Shown: positions 23,784 to 37,689, numbered from the stretch's first letter. The stretch is DNA of 64,000 nt from Antedon mediterranea (GCF_964355755.1 NC_092675.1:21902912-21966911); one strand, 5' to 3'. The notes: generated by a model not told the origin, from the letters alone. Numbers and translations: made by a program.

Positions 23784-24502
23784 TATATGTCTCTATGGCA
23801 ATATTAATTATTGGTCCAAAACTAAGAATATTTTCTCTATATTTATACATAATAATAAACACCAGTGCTTAATTAACTTCTATGTCTCGTTTAGTTACGT
23901 TGTAATTGTATGAACAATATTGAAAATCGTTAGTAATCCAATTAAGCAAAAACACAGGCTTTGTATATTTATGCACAGATTTTAGCAAAGTATTGAATCT
24001 ATTGTTGTTGATCTTCCAGCAGGTGACCAAGGAGAAGATACTTATTCACGATAAGTGACATTCCATATAATCCGTTCTCTTTATCTTTCCAATCTCAACC
24101 ATCCTATTTATAGTTTCTTTTGTTGTTGGTAAACAAAGTATATAATTTACTTATATGGGTTAATAATCAATGCTTTATTGAAGTTAAGGCTATTGCATAA
24201 TTAATTGTGATGTTTTTTTCCTGATTACTATAGAACTGGTTTCACCAGTATAAGATGATGTGTGTTGGCGACAAGACTATCATTTTTGTGTGAGAGCGAT
24301 GTTTTTGCAGACAAATTGGAATCTATGAGATATTTTTTATCAACTTTTAATCAGGTATTTTATTGATTCATACAGTACATGGTTAAAACTATTTTTAAAT
24401 CAGGCCTGCAACAACTTTGAATAATAATAATAATCTTTAATATTTACATTGCAAGCTGAGTTTTATAAATTAAAGCTGAAAGTAGAATTGCTTAATATGT
24501 AT

Positions 24503-24614
24503 CAGGATATTTTGGCCCAGGACGTTTTTGCCCAGGAAGTTTTGCCCTAGGATATTTCTCCCCAGGACGATTTTCCCCAGAACGTTTGCCCCAGGACGTG
24601 TTCTCCCCTGCAGC
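24503..24614 (+). repeat. Degenerate 16-bp tandem array (CCCAGGACGTTTTGC type)
   Basis: About seven units of CCCAGGACGTTTTTGC with variants such as CCTAGGATATTTCTC and CCCAGAACGTTTGC. It resembles in design the GATTCGGCCC arrays at 12455 and 40759. Confidence 0.85.
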
Positions 24615-24814
24615 TTTTCAGTCCATTCAATCATGCTTTAAAGTCCAAATAAATACAAATGGTATGGTAGGAAGGTTTATGTGTACCTTATTATATTTAA
24701 CAATGTAATTTATTAAATTGTGATTTGATGTTTATGGTTGAGTACACATTTTTTTGGCCTGATTTTAAATGATTAAATTATAGGTGACAAGTTGAGAACT
24801 AAACTAAATATAGG

Positions 24815-25246
24815 TTTACTTTTATAATTGTAAATTTACTCATTCAAAAAATATTTTTGTAAGATGTTTGGAATTTATATTTAATATATGTATTTTGTTG
24901 TTGAATTTCCTCAAGCACATTTTTATTGATGATTATATCCCATAAATTTAAAAAATCAAAATAAGTTCATTCTTCACTAGACTTAAAGCTGGAAATAGTG
25001 CATCCATAAATTTCTTTAATATTTAAGGTGGGGTTTCCTTTAATGTTAAAATATTTATGGGTAAAATTTTGAAAACTTCTGTTTGTTTGTGTAAGAAGTT
25101 TACTTTTATTTATGTGTTTACTCATTCAAAAATGATTTTCGTAAGGAGTTTGGAATTTCGTGTGGTTTAATTTTGAATTTGATATATATTTCGTTGTTGC
25201 AATTTCCTCAAGCAGGTTCTTTATTGGTGATTACTTCCCATAATAA
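24815..25246 (+). repeat. Direct duplication of about 140 bp
   Basis: TTTACTCATTCAAAAA..ATTTT.GTAAG..GTTTGGAATTT through TTTCCTCAAGCA and TTATTG.TGATTA..TCCCATAA occurs at about 24834-24955 and again at about 25119-25242. The copies are diverged and about 285 bases apart. Confidence 0.75.
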
Positions 25247-25249
25247 AAA

Positions 25250-27340
25250 TCAACTTGACACTCTGTCATGAGAAAATAGACCTAAGCGAACAAGGAACTA
25301 AAATAAAGGAGCAGGATAGTGTAGGTGTTGCCAGACAGGACTGACAAATCTGATTCTTACATTAAAACCAAAAAAATTGACTTGTGGTAGATTTTAATAT
25401 ATTCTGATAGTGTAATTTAGATTTGGGAAAAAGCAGCATTCCATATAATCATGTCTAAGAAAGAAAGTAACTTCCTCTATCATTAATTATTTTATCTTAA
25501 ACTGTTTAAAAGATTATAAAATCATCACAAAATGGGAATTCATACACGTCATACACCTGATGTGGCAAACAAAACAACAGTTTAAAAAACGTAACGTAAA
25601 AAGGTAATCTCAAATTCATTTAATATTCATGGTTATCTATAACTTTACAGTAGTTCCACTTCCCTAAAACGTATACCTCACCAACTGCACCCTTAGTTGT
25701 TGTACTCTAACCTGTATATACGTACACATTTAGTTTTTTTTAAAGTTACTTCATGTTAATAGTACTTTACTTCTTTATTATGTTTACCTATTAGGGCATG
25801 GATATGATTTTATCAGCTTTTATATTTTATATAATGTAACTATCAGAGCTTGTCATTGTGTTGCATTGGTACAGTACAGTTGTTACTATAAAGTAGGACA
25901 TTATTTATATCTGACACAATATACTCCTGCTTCAGAAAATTCTAATGATTTTTATTTCCGGAAATATTTCAAAGGGCAATATTATACTGAAAATTCAGGT
26001 AAAGTATATTAAAGAATATAGGAGAAAAGTAAATAAAACCAATTTTAAATTCAGTCTGTCTTAAATGTACATCTATGATATGCAGTATCTAACATGCTTT
26101 GCTTTTATGTAATCATAATGATAAAAAAACGAGTGTAGTTTTATTTGCAATCTATAAATTAAACAGAAAGTTGATATTGTAGGTCCTTAGATAAACATTT
26201 GAATTTAGTGATTTCACAGAGAGATTAAAATATCTACATTATCTGCAGCTTTAAACAGTCGATAGCATGGATCTTTCAAATGAAATACTAACAGTTCCCG
26301 AAAGTAAAAGCATTTTTTTTTGTACTGGTATGAAAACAAGCTTAAATTTTCATGAATCTATTTTAAAGTGTTAGGCTTTAAGTGTGAGATTTGCAACTAA
26401 AAGTATCCAACACTTTTCTGTAAAAGGTGTTTCTCTACTAACTTAATGTACTGTACTGAAGGCCTACATGGATTTAGCATGCATTTATTGGTAATTAAGC
26501 ACCATCACCCTGACCATTCACAATAAAGTGCCGAACTTTACTATCATCATCATTTCTTTAAAACAATTATGGAAAATGTACACATTGCAACTGTATGTAT
26601 GTGTATAATGTTTGTTTGCTATCAGACTATGGTACTGTACCTTTCTGATTTTAATCCAATATTTGGATATTTGGTACAGTAAGCGGAATCCATAGCTACA
26701 GTATTTTTATTTATTTTATTTTATTCATTTCGGTAATAAACATAAAAAAATAATTACAAAAACATAAAAATTATAAAAATATAGGCCTAACTTTAATAAC
26801 GCCAGAAAATTGCTGGGTTTGTGAAATTAATGTGATAAAACTTATTGCTGTACCTCATCATTATTATCTTTACCTACAACGTAGTAATGCTTCATAAATG
26901 ATTGTGGAGAGGAAGGGAGAGGCTGAAAAAGTATGTTCACACCTTTGTGCCTCCATTTGTTAAGAAAAAATCTTAAAAAGTGTCAAAATTATAAGTGAAT
27001 TACATGAAACATCGTTATCATTGTCGCTGAGAAGCTTACTTATTAAGATAATTATGTCAATTTTATAGAAATAGTAATATTTAAGATTTTAACCTGTGAT
27101 TATCAATAATGTAAACAGTATCCTAGGGGCTTTTCAGGATGGGTGCTAGATGAAAATTAATCAAAGGCATACCCACTAGGCTACAATCACTCCTAGAAGA
27201 CTTAACTGATGGGGTTAAAATGAAACTTTTATTCAAATGGAAACATTTAACTTCCGTCTGTGCAATATATCCAATTATCAAATGGTAATTACTACCTGCC
27301 ATATTCACTCACTTTCAATACTTCTACATTCATTTTTCAT
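25250..27340. other. AT-rich intergenic DNA, no gene seen
   Basis: Near 26700-26770, T-rich sequence then TTCGGTAATAAACATAAAAA looks like the 3' end of a retro-element on the - strand. Nothing firm. Confidence 0.4.
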
Positions 27341-27480
27341 AGTGGCAATGCAGACTTGATCTTTAACATGCCTGCTTACCAGTCCCAAAGTACTGGTTCA
27401 AATCCTGTCTTTCCCTCTCATGATGACAAAACTTTGTTATGGAAATGCCGTCCCCACCCTTATGTCAGAGCATGGAGCTA
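27341..27480 (+). mobile_element. Possible tRNA-derived SINE head
   Basis: TGGTTCAAATCCTGTC (27394-27409) is a clean B box. The preceding TTTAACATGCCTGCTTACCAGTCCCAAAGT also aligns with the candidate at 34026-34100, where the B box has decayed to GCATTCAAATCTTGCG. Confidence 0.4.
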
Positions 27481-30400
27481 TACTGAGTTCTCAGCTTGCT
27501 AAAATGAATTTCAGTAAGTCTTGATAAAAACAATTTCTGTACAGTAGTAAATAGAACATTTCAGTAGTTTTTTTTAAAGCATTACATCTTATATTATAGT
27601 CATACATACTACATATTCACACATGTTTCTGAGAATGTGCAGAATGGTTTTCTGACTATGCATTATAGTTGCTTGGTTCATCATTGTCTTTTAACGCCTG
27701 TACGATCAGAAAAAACTCTGGAAGCAAGCCTTTTCGTTGTGTGAGTCGTTAATTTGTCCATAATTGTTGTATAATAATAATCCTATATACACATCATTTG
27801 TTTAAACGTAAATCTGAAAGTTTTTCCTTCCTCTTTAGACTTTAATACATGACAATGTAATTTTTTTACATTTTATGATAATATCATGTTTGATATAAGA
27901 CTATACAGATTTCCATATCATTAGATCTTCGCATAAAACCCAATGAAACATATGGTATGATTGTTGGTCTACAGTACATATGGTTATTCAGTTGTAACAT
28001 AATGACATAAAATGGTGTTTGTGACTTGTTTACCACCTGGGTTTTTTAATTTGTGTCAAAACAGATCAATTATGAAAATTTGTCAGTTTTAAGTGGAAGA
28101 GTATAGGGTAGAGATGAAAGGTAGAAGCTGATTCGAACATTTAAAGGTTAGTAGAAGAAGAGAATAGGTACAACTTTCCTTTTATTCATTAAGCTGGATG
28201 GAAATCGTAAATAGATAAGATGGAACAAATTTTAGGCTTATTGACTCAACTACCAAATAATTTGGCTGATAGAACTTCAACTCATAGTTTTAGGAAATGT
28301 CATCATTACAAATACCAATGGATATCAAATAAGGTAATATAAAATTAGATATTTGAACATCTGGCCTATTTGTGGGCCTTCCATGGGCTAAATAATATTT
28401 AAAGTTGCTTTATTGGTCAAGTTTTAGCTAACTATGACTAAAGTTTGGTTTAAGAATGTTTAGTATACTACATACTATATATATATAGGCCTACTGTTAG
28501 ACTGGATTTTAATGTGATTTGTAGTCTTAACTCTATGTATTTATTTTTTATCACAAAGTTCAATTTTACTAATAATAGAAAGTATTTGTTGTAGGCCTAC
28601 AGTATCACTGATGACATTTATTAAGGCAGTAATGAGATCACAAGACCAACATGTATGGCTTTCAATTATACCATATCCTGTTTGATATATGGTGTATCAT
28701 TTATATCATTAAATCAAGGGATTTACCACCAGTCTTAATTTGAATAATGAAATAACAATTTATTATTAATTACATCATATAAACTATGACCTAGCTCCTC
28801 ATGATGAGCTCATGATGAGATTGTTGTTTTCTGCATCAGATGATATAGTTGATGTATGTGGAAATAATTACTTGATATTAACTATCCTTTTTGATTTTGA
28901 TCAATTGTTTTTAAAGATGGCTGATATCCATTGAGATATTGGCAAACAATAGCAGTGAATGATGTTTCCTCCATTCAGTGTAATGTCCTTTGGTCGCTTC
29001 ACATCTTGGATTACTTTTAAAACAGTAGCTTTCAAAACACAAGAAGATGTGTGTTCATATTTTTCAACTAGTATCCACATGAATAAGCACTCTATCTACT
29101 GTATATACCATTTTTAGGACTAATGTTTACATGTACAGTATTGTATGGTGCACCTATAGTATTTGAATTGACCGCTTATGGAAACTACCTGTTTTAATGT
29201 CGTAGATGAATGTTTATAAATTTTCAATGAAGCGTATGCATAGGGGTCCATAGTATATAGACATAAGGAGTTTTATATTAGGAGTATACAGTTATCCTGT
29301 GAATGTGTTTCTGCTCTATAATTGCCGCCTACAGCAAGTACTTAAAGTATGGTATACCAATTGCATTTGGCTCTTTGTTAAGCCTCTCCCATGTTTTTGT
29401 GACATGGTATCTTTGCAAAAATAAGGACCCTCATCGATTATGTTTTAATAAAGTTTTGGAGAACCATAATAATGTGTTTATTTCACGTTGCATTACTATG
29501 CCCATGTCATAAATTCGGCCATTTAAAGATTTTTTTAAAACAAATATAAATTACTGGAGTCATCTTTAATATTTCCAGTGGTTTAGTTTTTTTCATGGAA
29601 AAAAAAGAAAGAAGGAAGCACATGGATGATTCACTTTCATTTATCTTAAAAATGTGATAACAGTTTTTACATCCTTAATTAAGTATTTCACTTTGACTTT
29701 TCACATTAACCTTCCAGCTGTATTTGCATATTAATATTCTCTTATTCTTCTTGTTTTTGTAATATGAAAAATTGTGTAACCAATCAAAATTTATAAACTT
29801 TCGATTCACATATTTTTATTTTGCTAATGGAAAACAGGCTTAATCTTCTGCTTCATAAGCAGATATTCATAGCATTCAAACACTGAGGCATTTATGGTGT
29901 TCAAGTGAGATCGTAGAACAACTTCTTGGTAAAGTGGAATAACACTATAAGTTCTTGATATTCAACAAGAGATCGAATTCATAAGATCTCATCAAATATG
30001 TTTATTAATATTAGGATATGAATGTTAGTTTTAAACTCTGGTCCTTGACTTACTTTTAATCTTGTTAGTAGGGGAAATATTTTTTTCTGGAATTTTGTTA
30101 TACTTCAATGCCATTTCCAGTCTTAATATATATATATATATCAAAACCAACTGCGAAATTTGTAGGAAATATTATGACATAATTTTTTTTTATACTGGCA
30201 GCTAATATTAAATGTAATTAAAGATTGCCGTACGTAAATAACATTTGTGTTCAACGAGAAAGGGGCCAGTGATAGGATACTTGCATCTATATATAAATTT
30301 ACGTAAGGGCAAAATTCGGTAAATCGCGCCTTACTTCTAGAATTTTCACTCGATGGTATATAAAGTTGGTTCGTACTTTCGGTACTGATTTTAACCACCT

Positions 30401-31102
30401 GATGTAACCCTGTTTACTAATTAAATTAAGTTAGATAATTAGTTATTGACGATTAAAACGAATTTAGGTTCAACGATTTGCCCCAAATAGGGGTGTTTTC
30501 CGATCGTGGTATACACTGTCTAATGGATGTCCATCTTGAAAAATACCCGCCACAAAAATGCGAGGAGGCTTCGCATTTTCCTATCTCCTCCTACGATAAT
30601 TGTTTTTAATAGCTGAAAACCGGTTGAACAGCTAGAGTACACCATCATAATGTTGAAGACAGGCCGATTTTCTTTAAAAAATACTATTTTGATAGATTTA
30701 ATATACGATTATACAAATGTATTGATTTGCGATGAATGGAACATCCCAATCTCTCAGTCTGCCAGAGTTTGGTTTAACACAAGTACTGTAGGTAAATTTA
30801 TGAGCCCTTGGTTTAACACATACGGTAGGTAAATATATGGGCCCTTTGAGAATAAACTTGCAATACTTTGACAATACTGTAAATAACTATTTTTGGTCCT
30901 CATTTGAATCGAACATTTCTTACTGTGAATGTTCGTCCTGTTAGATAATAATAAACTGTATTACTGACATTGTGGATAGGCTCTACTGTTAGATATATAA
31001 ACACATTATTATATACAAATACACTTTATACTGACAGTTCCTTCTCAACGTTTGTATTAATTAATAATTACCAAAAATATAAACGTCGTAGTGGTGTATC
31101 GT
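27481..31102. other. AT-rich intergenic DNA, no gene supported
   Basis: A 69-codon frame at 29303-29512 (KYGIPIAFGSLLSL) has one hydrophobic stretch but no family I recognise. At 30556-30580, AAAATGCGA/TCGCATTTT forms a 9-bp hairpin. At 30769-30846 a unit of about 39 bases (GGTTTAACACA...GGTAAATTTATGAGCCCTT) occurs twice in tandem. Confidence 0.4.
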
Positions 31103-32450
31103 GACATGTACTTTAATATTTCAATCGATTATGACAGTGACAGTTTTAACAAAGTATTAAATCGCAAATGTTTTACTGTATTTAGAGGTATATTATGTAT
31201 AGGCTTATAAAACATGAACAAAATATTTCGTTACTGAGTGGATAAAGAATATATTTAAAAATGTTTCCTCTTTTTACCTATCCGCTTTCCCATCCCTCAA
31301 CCCTAATGTTACATAGGCCCCGTTTCTGCTGCCAAAAATATACCGTATATATACGGTATATTTTATATACGGTATATTTTTTGGCAGCAGAAATGGGTCT
31401 CATAAAAAATATACCGTATATATATGCGGTATATATACCGCATAAATATCCCCATCGTTTGTGGATATACGGTATATTCCAAAATATACCGTATATTTCG
31501 TACCCCGTTTCTGCTGCACTCAAAATATACCGTATATGTGACCCGGCCCATGACACGAGGTCAAAAACTAACAGAGCGTGATGCGTTTGTTTGGTTTTTT
31601 TGCTGCATTGACACACACGTGTATAATAAGCAAGCAACAGATCAAAATATCACTGTGGACTGAAGAAATAACTATTTTTGCAATTCAATTGTGGGGAGAA
31701 GCGAAGGTTGGGGGGGGGGGGGAGACTACATGGCAACAGAAGAGATACCGAGATTTACAAAAGTATCTCAAACAAAATAAAAGCAGAATTTGTGGTAGAC
31801 TTAATAACGCCAAATATCGGCAAACGCCGTCGTCTTCTTTGCATAAAGTAGTCAATGCCCATTCTACATTTCTAGATTGTTTGTGCGATGTAAATTCGTT
31901 GCCACTTCTGATCATTAGATTTAAAATAGAAAGCAATGCTAAGACGGTTTGAGAAACCATCATTGTTTTTGTTTTTGTCATGTAACCTCACTACACGAGA
32001 CTCCAGGTCAATCCATACTTCCGTCTCACAAAATGCATTTTGGGTATATGAAAGCCAACTTTTTTTACAGCCCACCCATGAAGTATGTGCAGCGGAAAAC
32101 GGTGCACGAATTTCATATACGGTATTATATACGGTATATTTATACGGTATATTTATACGGTATATTTGGGATTGGCAGCAGAAACAGGGCCATACAAAAC
32201 ACAAATTGGGTTTCTTTAAATGAGTCCAAATCAAAAATTTGGACTCATTTTGTGAAAAGTTTCTCCTTCGGAAGTAATTCCCAGGGTGCTAATTTTAGTT
32301 GACTACATAAATCATCGTGTCTATTTATTCGTTTCTGTAAACGACAATGTATTATAGTCCTGCGGTACGTACATTTGAAATCGCCAGTTTTGTTACGCTG
32401 AAATTACTGTATATTCGAGAACCATCTGTGGGCACGACCTAGTTAAGTAT
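31103..32450. repeat. Dispersed repeat copy split by an 876-bp insertion
   Basis: Its two halves (31103-31315 and 32192-32450) match, on the opposite strand, the uninterrupted copy at 6352-6765. The interruption is the element at 31316-32191. Confidence 0.8.
31316..32191. mobile_element. 876-bp inserted MITE with GGCCCYGTTTCTGCTGCC ends and TATACCGTATA arrays
   Basis: The ends GGCCCCGTTTCTGCTGCC and (reverse complement) GGCCCTGTTTCTGCTGCC are inverted repeats flanked by ATA on both sides (31313-31315, 32192-32194). The uninterrupted copy at 6559-6561 has a single ATA (TAT on the other strand), so the target duplication is 3 bp. Inside are further copies of the terminus (31382-31400 inverted, 31503-31519 direct) and many TATACCGTATA/TATACGGTATA palindromes at both ends. 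The 3-bp duplication suggests a PIF/Harbinger-like mover; no transposase is encoded. The overlapping open frames rich in YTVY/RYI come from the palindromes. Confidence 0.9.
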
Positions 32451-32481
32451 AATTTTGGTTGATTAATTGATACAGCTTTAC

Positions 32482-32830
32482 CACGTTGAAACACCGGTTC
32501 TCGTCAGATCACCGAAGTTAAGCAACGTTGGGCCTGGTCAGAGCTTGGGTGGGAGACCATCTGGGAATATCGGGTGCTGTCTATGGAGCTGGTGTCACGT
32601 TAGGCATTTGAAATCTTATGGCAGCCCCTGTATCTAGTATCTGCCTCAGGCGTTTGTCCCATGCCTTTCCTCTGGTCAAGGTGGGCACTGGACGAGTGAA
32701 GCCCTTGATCAATGTTAGGACCAATCAAGGTGCTTTAATCAGTCCTGTCTTTGTTTGTATCAAACTTGTTAGTGGTGGTAATTATTGCTGTTGGTTTCCA
32801 TTGAATAAAATAAAAAATAAAATAAAATGT
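32482..32830 (+). mobile_element. 5S rRNA-derived SINE (SINE3 type)
   Basis: The head CCACGTTGAAACACCGGTTC, CCGAAGTTAAGCAACGTTGG and GGTGGGAGACCATCTGGGAA to GGGTGCTGT is 5S rRNA-like (about 32482-32582), with the internal promoter boxes largely kept. The body (from GGAGCTGGTGTCACG, through GCCTTTCCTCTGGTCAAGG) differs from that of the copy at 20995 and ends in (AATAAA)n near 32805-32830. Confidence 0.85.
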
Positions 32831-32839
32831 ACATGATTA

Positions 32840-35800
32840 TTCATTTATTCAAGTATATGTTTATTTTTACCTTTTTCTGAGGTTGGAGTAGACTTAATCA
32901 TCAATTTGATCCCGATCGAAAGATTTTTAAAAAGTGTGACTTCTGGCCACCTAGATGAAACAATAACATTGAAGAATGTGATTATGATTTATTTACGAAT
33001 CAAGAAATAATTTTGATAATATATTCAACAGAAAATATGGATGGTTTAAATACCATACAAAAGCCACTGATAAAGTCTAGAGAAAACTGATTGAGTTTAA
33101 AATGGCCGATTAGTATGGAAAAAAATGTTAAAACAAGCAAAATAATTCTTCCTGTAGTCAAGGCATAATTTATTACTCAGGTTTTTAAAGTTCTTGTGCT
33201 TTATTATTAGTGACCATCTGCTAGTTCTGGTTACATCATAATCACAATCATTATAGACTCATTATCCAACCAATCAGATTGCTCGAGTACACACCAGAGA
33301 AATCTAGGATTGTTGAATTCTATTCATTTCATTCTAGTCAACTGCCGTGTGAACACAGGAATTTCCTTTGGGATTTTTTTATGATGACTATTCTAACTAG
33401 TATCAGGATATTTCCTGGCGTTTAGTAGGCATTGTTTTGTGGAAGTTTAAGCAGACTGTTTGCAGGCTGCGTCTGGATATATTCTGTGTTTAGCCTATGC
33501 TATGACTGTATGTTTTGGGTAGTTCAAGGTAAGGTAATGCTAGTTACTGTAACATTATTTATAAATTCTACAAAGCATTTGTTTTATTCTATGCGTTTGG
33601 TTTGCTTATGATTATAACTCAACATTAACTAGTTGGTTAAATATTAATTTTATAAACCTGACAAGCTACATTGAGATAGGAACATACATTGAATGTCCCA
33701 GTGTTCTATAATCATAGGGCGTCTGCATATAACTCAATCAAATCAAACAATCAAATTGTCTAATCTTTTAATACATATTTATAACACAATTGACTACTGT
33801 ATAATGTGTTTTGTAAATTTACTCATATATTACTAGTAAACAAAATTACATTATTACAGTGTTTGAAATATAAATTCATTTGTTTACTGAGTTATAAGGT
33901 AAAGAGACATTGATATGATTAAAAGTAAACATTCACAAATTAAACTAGAATTAAATAGATATATTTTTCCAGAATAAAATAAATGGTTTTTTTCTACCAT
34001 TCTAAGTCTGTGAAAACATCACAAAGTCGCACTAGTGGTTAACATGCTTTTTATCAATCCAAAAGTCCTGCATTCAAATCTTGCGTATTTATGACTTGTT
34101 ATGGTTTTACTATTTAGGTTGTATTTGGCATTGAATGGTATTGAATATGCATTAAATGAATTTTTAAATAAATTTTAATTTTAAAAATTAACATTCCTAC
34201 TTGTCTAGAAGTATGGGTTTATTTTTTATCCTGTCCTATCTATTAATACCATGTGAAAAAAAATGATAGTAATAGTTTAAGAAATTAAAAAAACAAAATG
34301 TTCTATTTCTCTGTCTGACCTGGATGTATGTCACGTTTCCATGTGACATTTATAAAGTGTTCTTGTTTTTTTATCTTGATGTGTTTCCCCCTCCCTTATC
34401 TTCATCTAACCCCACGTTATCAGGCTTCCGCACACACATACACTGTACAAACACCTTACTATCTGACTCACAAATTGTAGTTCATGATGTCAATACTAAG
34501 ACATGATTAAAGAATTTGATTTAGATCTCAATTTACCACCTTTTTTCATGATTTATTCACTATTTTTTTTATTAAAAGATAAGTAAAAAAATGTAAAATT
34601 GGATATACTGTAGTAAACCATATTGTCTTGCTAATATCAAAGAACATACCGTACAACATAGTTATATGCTAGTTGCTACATTTATAAAGATCAGAGATAG
34701 CTAATAATAATTTTCTGCCAGCCAAAATACCAGTTGATTTCTTTTCATGTATTATACATATTTGTATTGTAAGGGCCATCATGAGACAACCTTTTGCTTC
34801 TAGTGCGAGGCCCCAGTCATTATTTGTTATAACTGAATAAATGTGTATGACTGAATCAACTATATCCACAGAGAGTTGGCAGCATACCCATGTCAATGGA
34901 GAGGCTATGGATTACGCCCCAATCTGCCATTTACTCTTCAAGTAATTAACTGTCAAAATACCGGATTACTGAAAAAAATGTCTTGATTTATTCATGTTGA
35001 CGCCTTTTGATAATATACAGCACTTTAATTTTCTGCCAGCCAAAAGTTAAAATTTTATCTGTATCTGTCTGCTTTTTGTTTGATTTTAATAAATTATCTA
35101 AAATGACAGTATGATCAATTTAAATTTGTATTGGATAAATTAGCAGAAACCGAAAGTAAAATTATAAACATTTTTTTCCCATAATATATTTATAGGAAAT
35201 CAACAAAAAGTACACCATGTCAACATTTTTTTCTTCATATATTTATGCCTAACCAATCAAAAATTTGAATAACTTAAGAAAGTAAAGTATTCAATTACGA
35301 TTATAATCTAAATTTAGTCAGCTAGATTAGTTTTTAAGGATATATATGGTAATATAATATACAATATAATTTTCCTATGCTTCAACATTTTTTTTAAAAG
35401 AATTATTACTTTATTGACCCTTGACATTTTTGTATGCAAAAAACAGATTTTTTGATATTCATAGTTTATATGAAATTTCAGCTGCAAATTCATTCATATC
35501 ATATAGCAAGAGATCAAAGTAAAACAGTGGTGGAACTAGAAGATTCTTGGGAAAGTAAGGTGGCAGTTTTAGTAGGGTCATATAGAACCTTTGTGGCGAT
35601 AGGTAAAAGTTATCAATAAGTTTAGGCTAGATGACCCTACCAAATAACTTTCCAAACACTTTTCGAAACACAACTACTACTACATTGTATATTTATGTGG
35701 TGATATTTTTCAATTGACTGGAGAGTTTCACTATTTTATATTAGAATAACAATCTATAAATACTTTTTTTTCTTGCAGGGAAAACAACTAACCAAACAAT

Positions 35801-37685
35801 AAACTACAGTTCCATAATTTGTACTGGTATGTATACTTCACCATTATAGTTAATGTTTCATACAGTGTAACGTCATTTGTTATTAGACATATTAGACTAG
35901 ATAGGCTAGTAGAAAACTCAGTCTTACCACCATGGATATTTATAGTAAACATATTCTAACACCAACATCTACATTTAAGTTGGGGCTAAACAGGCTTTAG
36001 CGCAACCCCCCCCCCCCCCCCCTAATATTTAAAAGCCATGTCTTTTTAAAATAAAATAATGAATATTTTTTTTTTTTGCAACCCAACATATCATTTTTAT
36101 AATTTATGAAATATTTAGAAAGCTCCTATTGGCAAAATGACCACTAAACATAAATTTGGCTAGCCCATTATGTACACCTGGCTAAGTGTTAAAACTTAGT
36201 CCAAAACCAATGCCTACATAGAATATACACTGTATGCAGAATAGAATTTCTTTATTTCTGTGACTGTGGTCGGAAAATAGCTCATTACGCATTGTTTAAT
36301 TCTTCATCTTGCTACTAGTCCTGGTCCAACACCGATGTCTTATATAGAATATATGCAGAGTAGAATTTATTGTTTTCTGTGACTGATTATGTGGAATAGA
36401 GAGCTCTTGTTGGCAATTAATGACCACTTAAGATAAACATAAAGTAAACGTGATCTGCTTGAAATATTTGCACATGTCTCAATCTATTAGGTGGTTGCTA
36501 GGCTATGTATATCAGATATAATTATTGTAAAGTGCAAATGAATGAAAAGGAGTGAGGTGTTTATATCATTGTTTTACCATTAGTTTAATCTATTTTATTT
36601 GTACCTGGCATTAATCTCTGTGTCTGGGGGTAAAAGCAGGAGGAGGGAAGAGAGTGTATGTATTATTTGATTTGTCTTAATACATCACAATCAAATATTA
36701 GTGTGATCAACTATCAGCATAATCCAGCGTGATCAGTAATAAAGTGGTAACCAGCCATCATAATTGACCAAATTCAGTGTTCATAATTTCAGGTTGTAAA
36801 GGTTGTACATGTCACGGGAGAATAATACATTTTACAGAAAGCTTATAAATGAATTAATATTTTTGATATATATGTTTTTTCTCTGTTTTTAATATGGATG
36901 CATTTATTTCATGCCTCTTTATTTGACTTTGTATATTCCTGACCAAGTATAATTTCGTTTTGACATTTTTTTTCCAAGATTTCATTTTTAATCAGTGCAT
37001 AATCTATAATTCGTCAAATGAAAGTAACAAATTACTTCTAGTGTATGTATTTGTCAACGGCGCAGGTCCGTTTCAAAAGGTGAGGGGGACAAGTAAAAAA
37101 TTAGGGACAGTTTGTGAGCAATTTTAGTTCGTTTCAATCGATTTTAATTTTAACTGTTCCGATTTCGGCAGGATTGTTCTGCTTTTTTATGTTGTATCCC
37201 ATTGTCTCCCAACTCTGAATTGGCCTGCGTTTTGTTATTAAAAACCTTAGTAAATCTTCAGTTTTATGGCATTAATTAACTTTATGTTGTGGTATGAAAA
37301 CACATACATCCAAAGAGAATCTGCTGAAGTGTAAATGTAACTCAATGTCAGACAGCAATTTTTACTGTACATTGGTATGGTTGCTTGTGCGGTATCTAAA
37401 TCCTAGATGTCCCCCTGCCCCCTCATACTGTATTCCCCTCCCCCATCCCCTCAGCTGTTGGTATTTGTTGTCATTGTCATGGTAAGTGAAGCCTTAGCAT
37501 TTATTTGATCAGATTCAACCTCTAAGGTTTGCTTTGATTAGTGCAACAGAACAATTGACACAAAACTACGAAACTTTGAATCACTACTAGAACATTATCT
37601 TTTAAATTGTCATTCTGATTTACACAGCATGAATCATTTGTCTACAAAAAAACTATAATATAATAACATAATTATTAATATATAA
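32840..37685. other. AT-rich intergenic DNA with short repeats; no firm gene
   Basis: It holds a decayed tRNA-like head at 34026-34100, the word TTTTCTGCCAGCCAAAA twice (about 34709 and 35030), a poly-C run at 36006-36022 and a degenerate duplication at 36113-36430 built on ATAGAATATA..ATGCAGA.TAGAATTT. A possible three-exon transcript at 35482-36848 is discussed as a finding. Confidence 0.4.
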
Positions 37686-37689
37686 ATCC

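Noticed and set aside
29303-29512. Hydrophobic 69-codon frame
   Set aside because: One membrane-like segment only; no family recognised and no flanking exons.
31261-32302. Several overlapping 80-124 residue frames on both strands
   Set aside because: They arise from TATACCGTATA palindromes, which leave all frames open and give YTVY/RYI repeats; no transposase motif is present.
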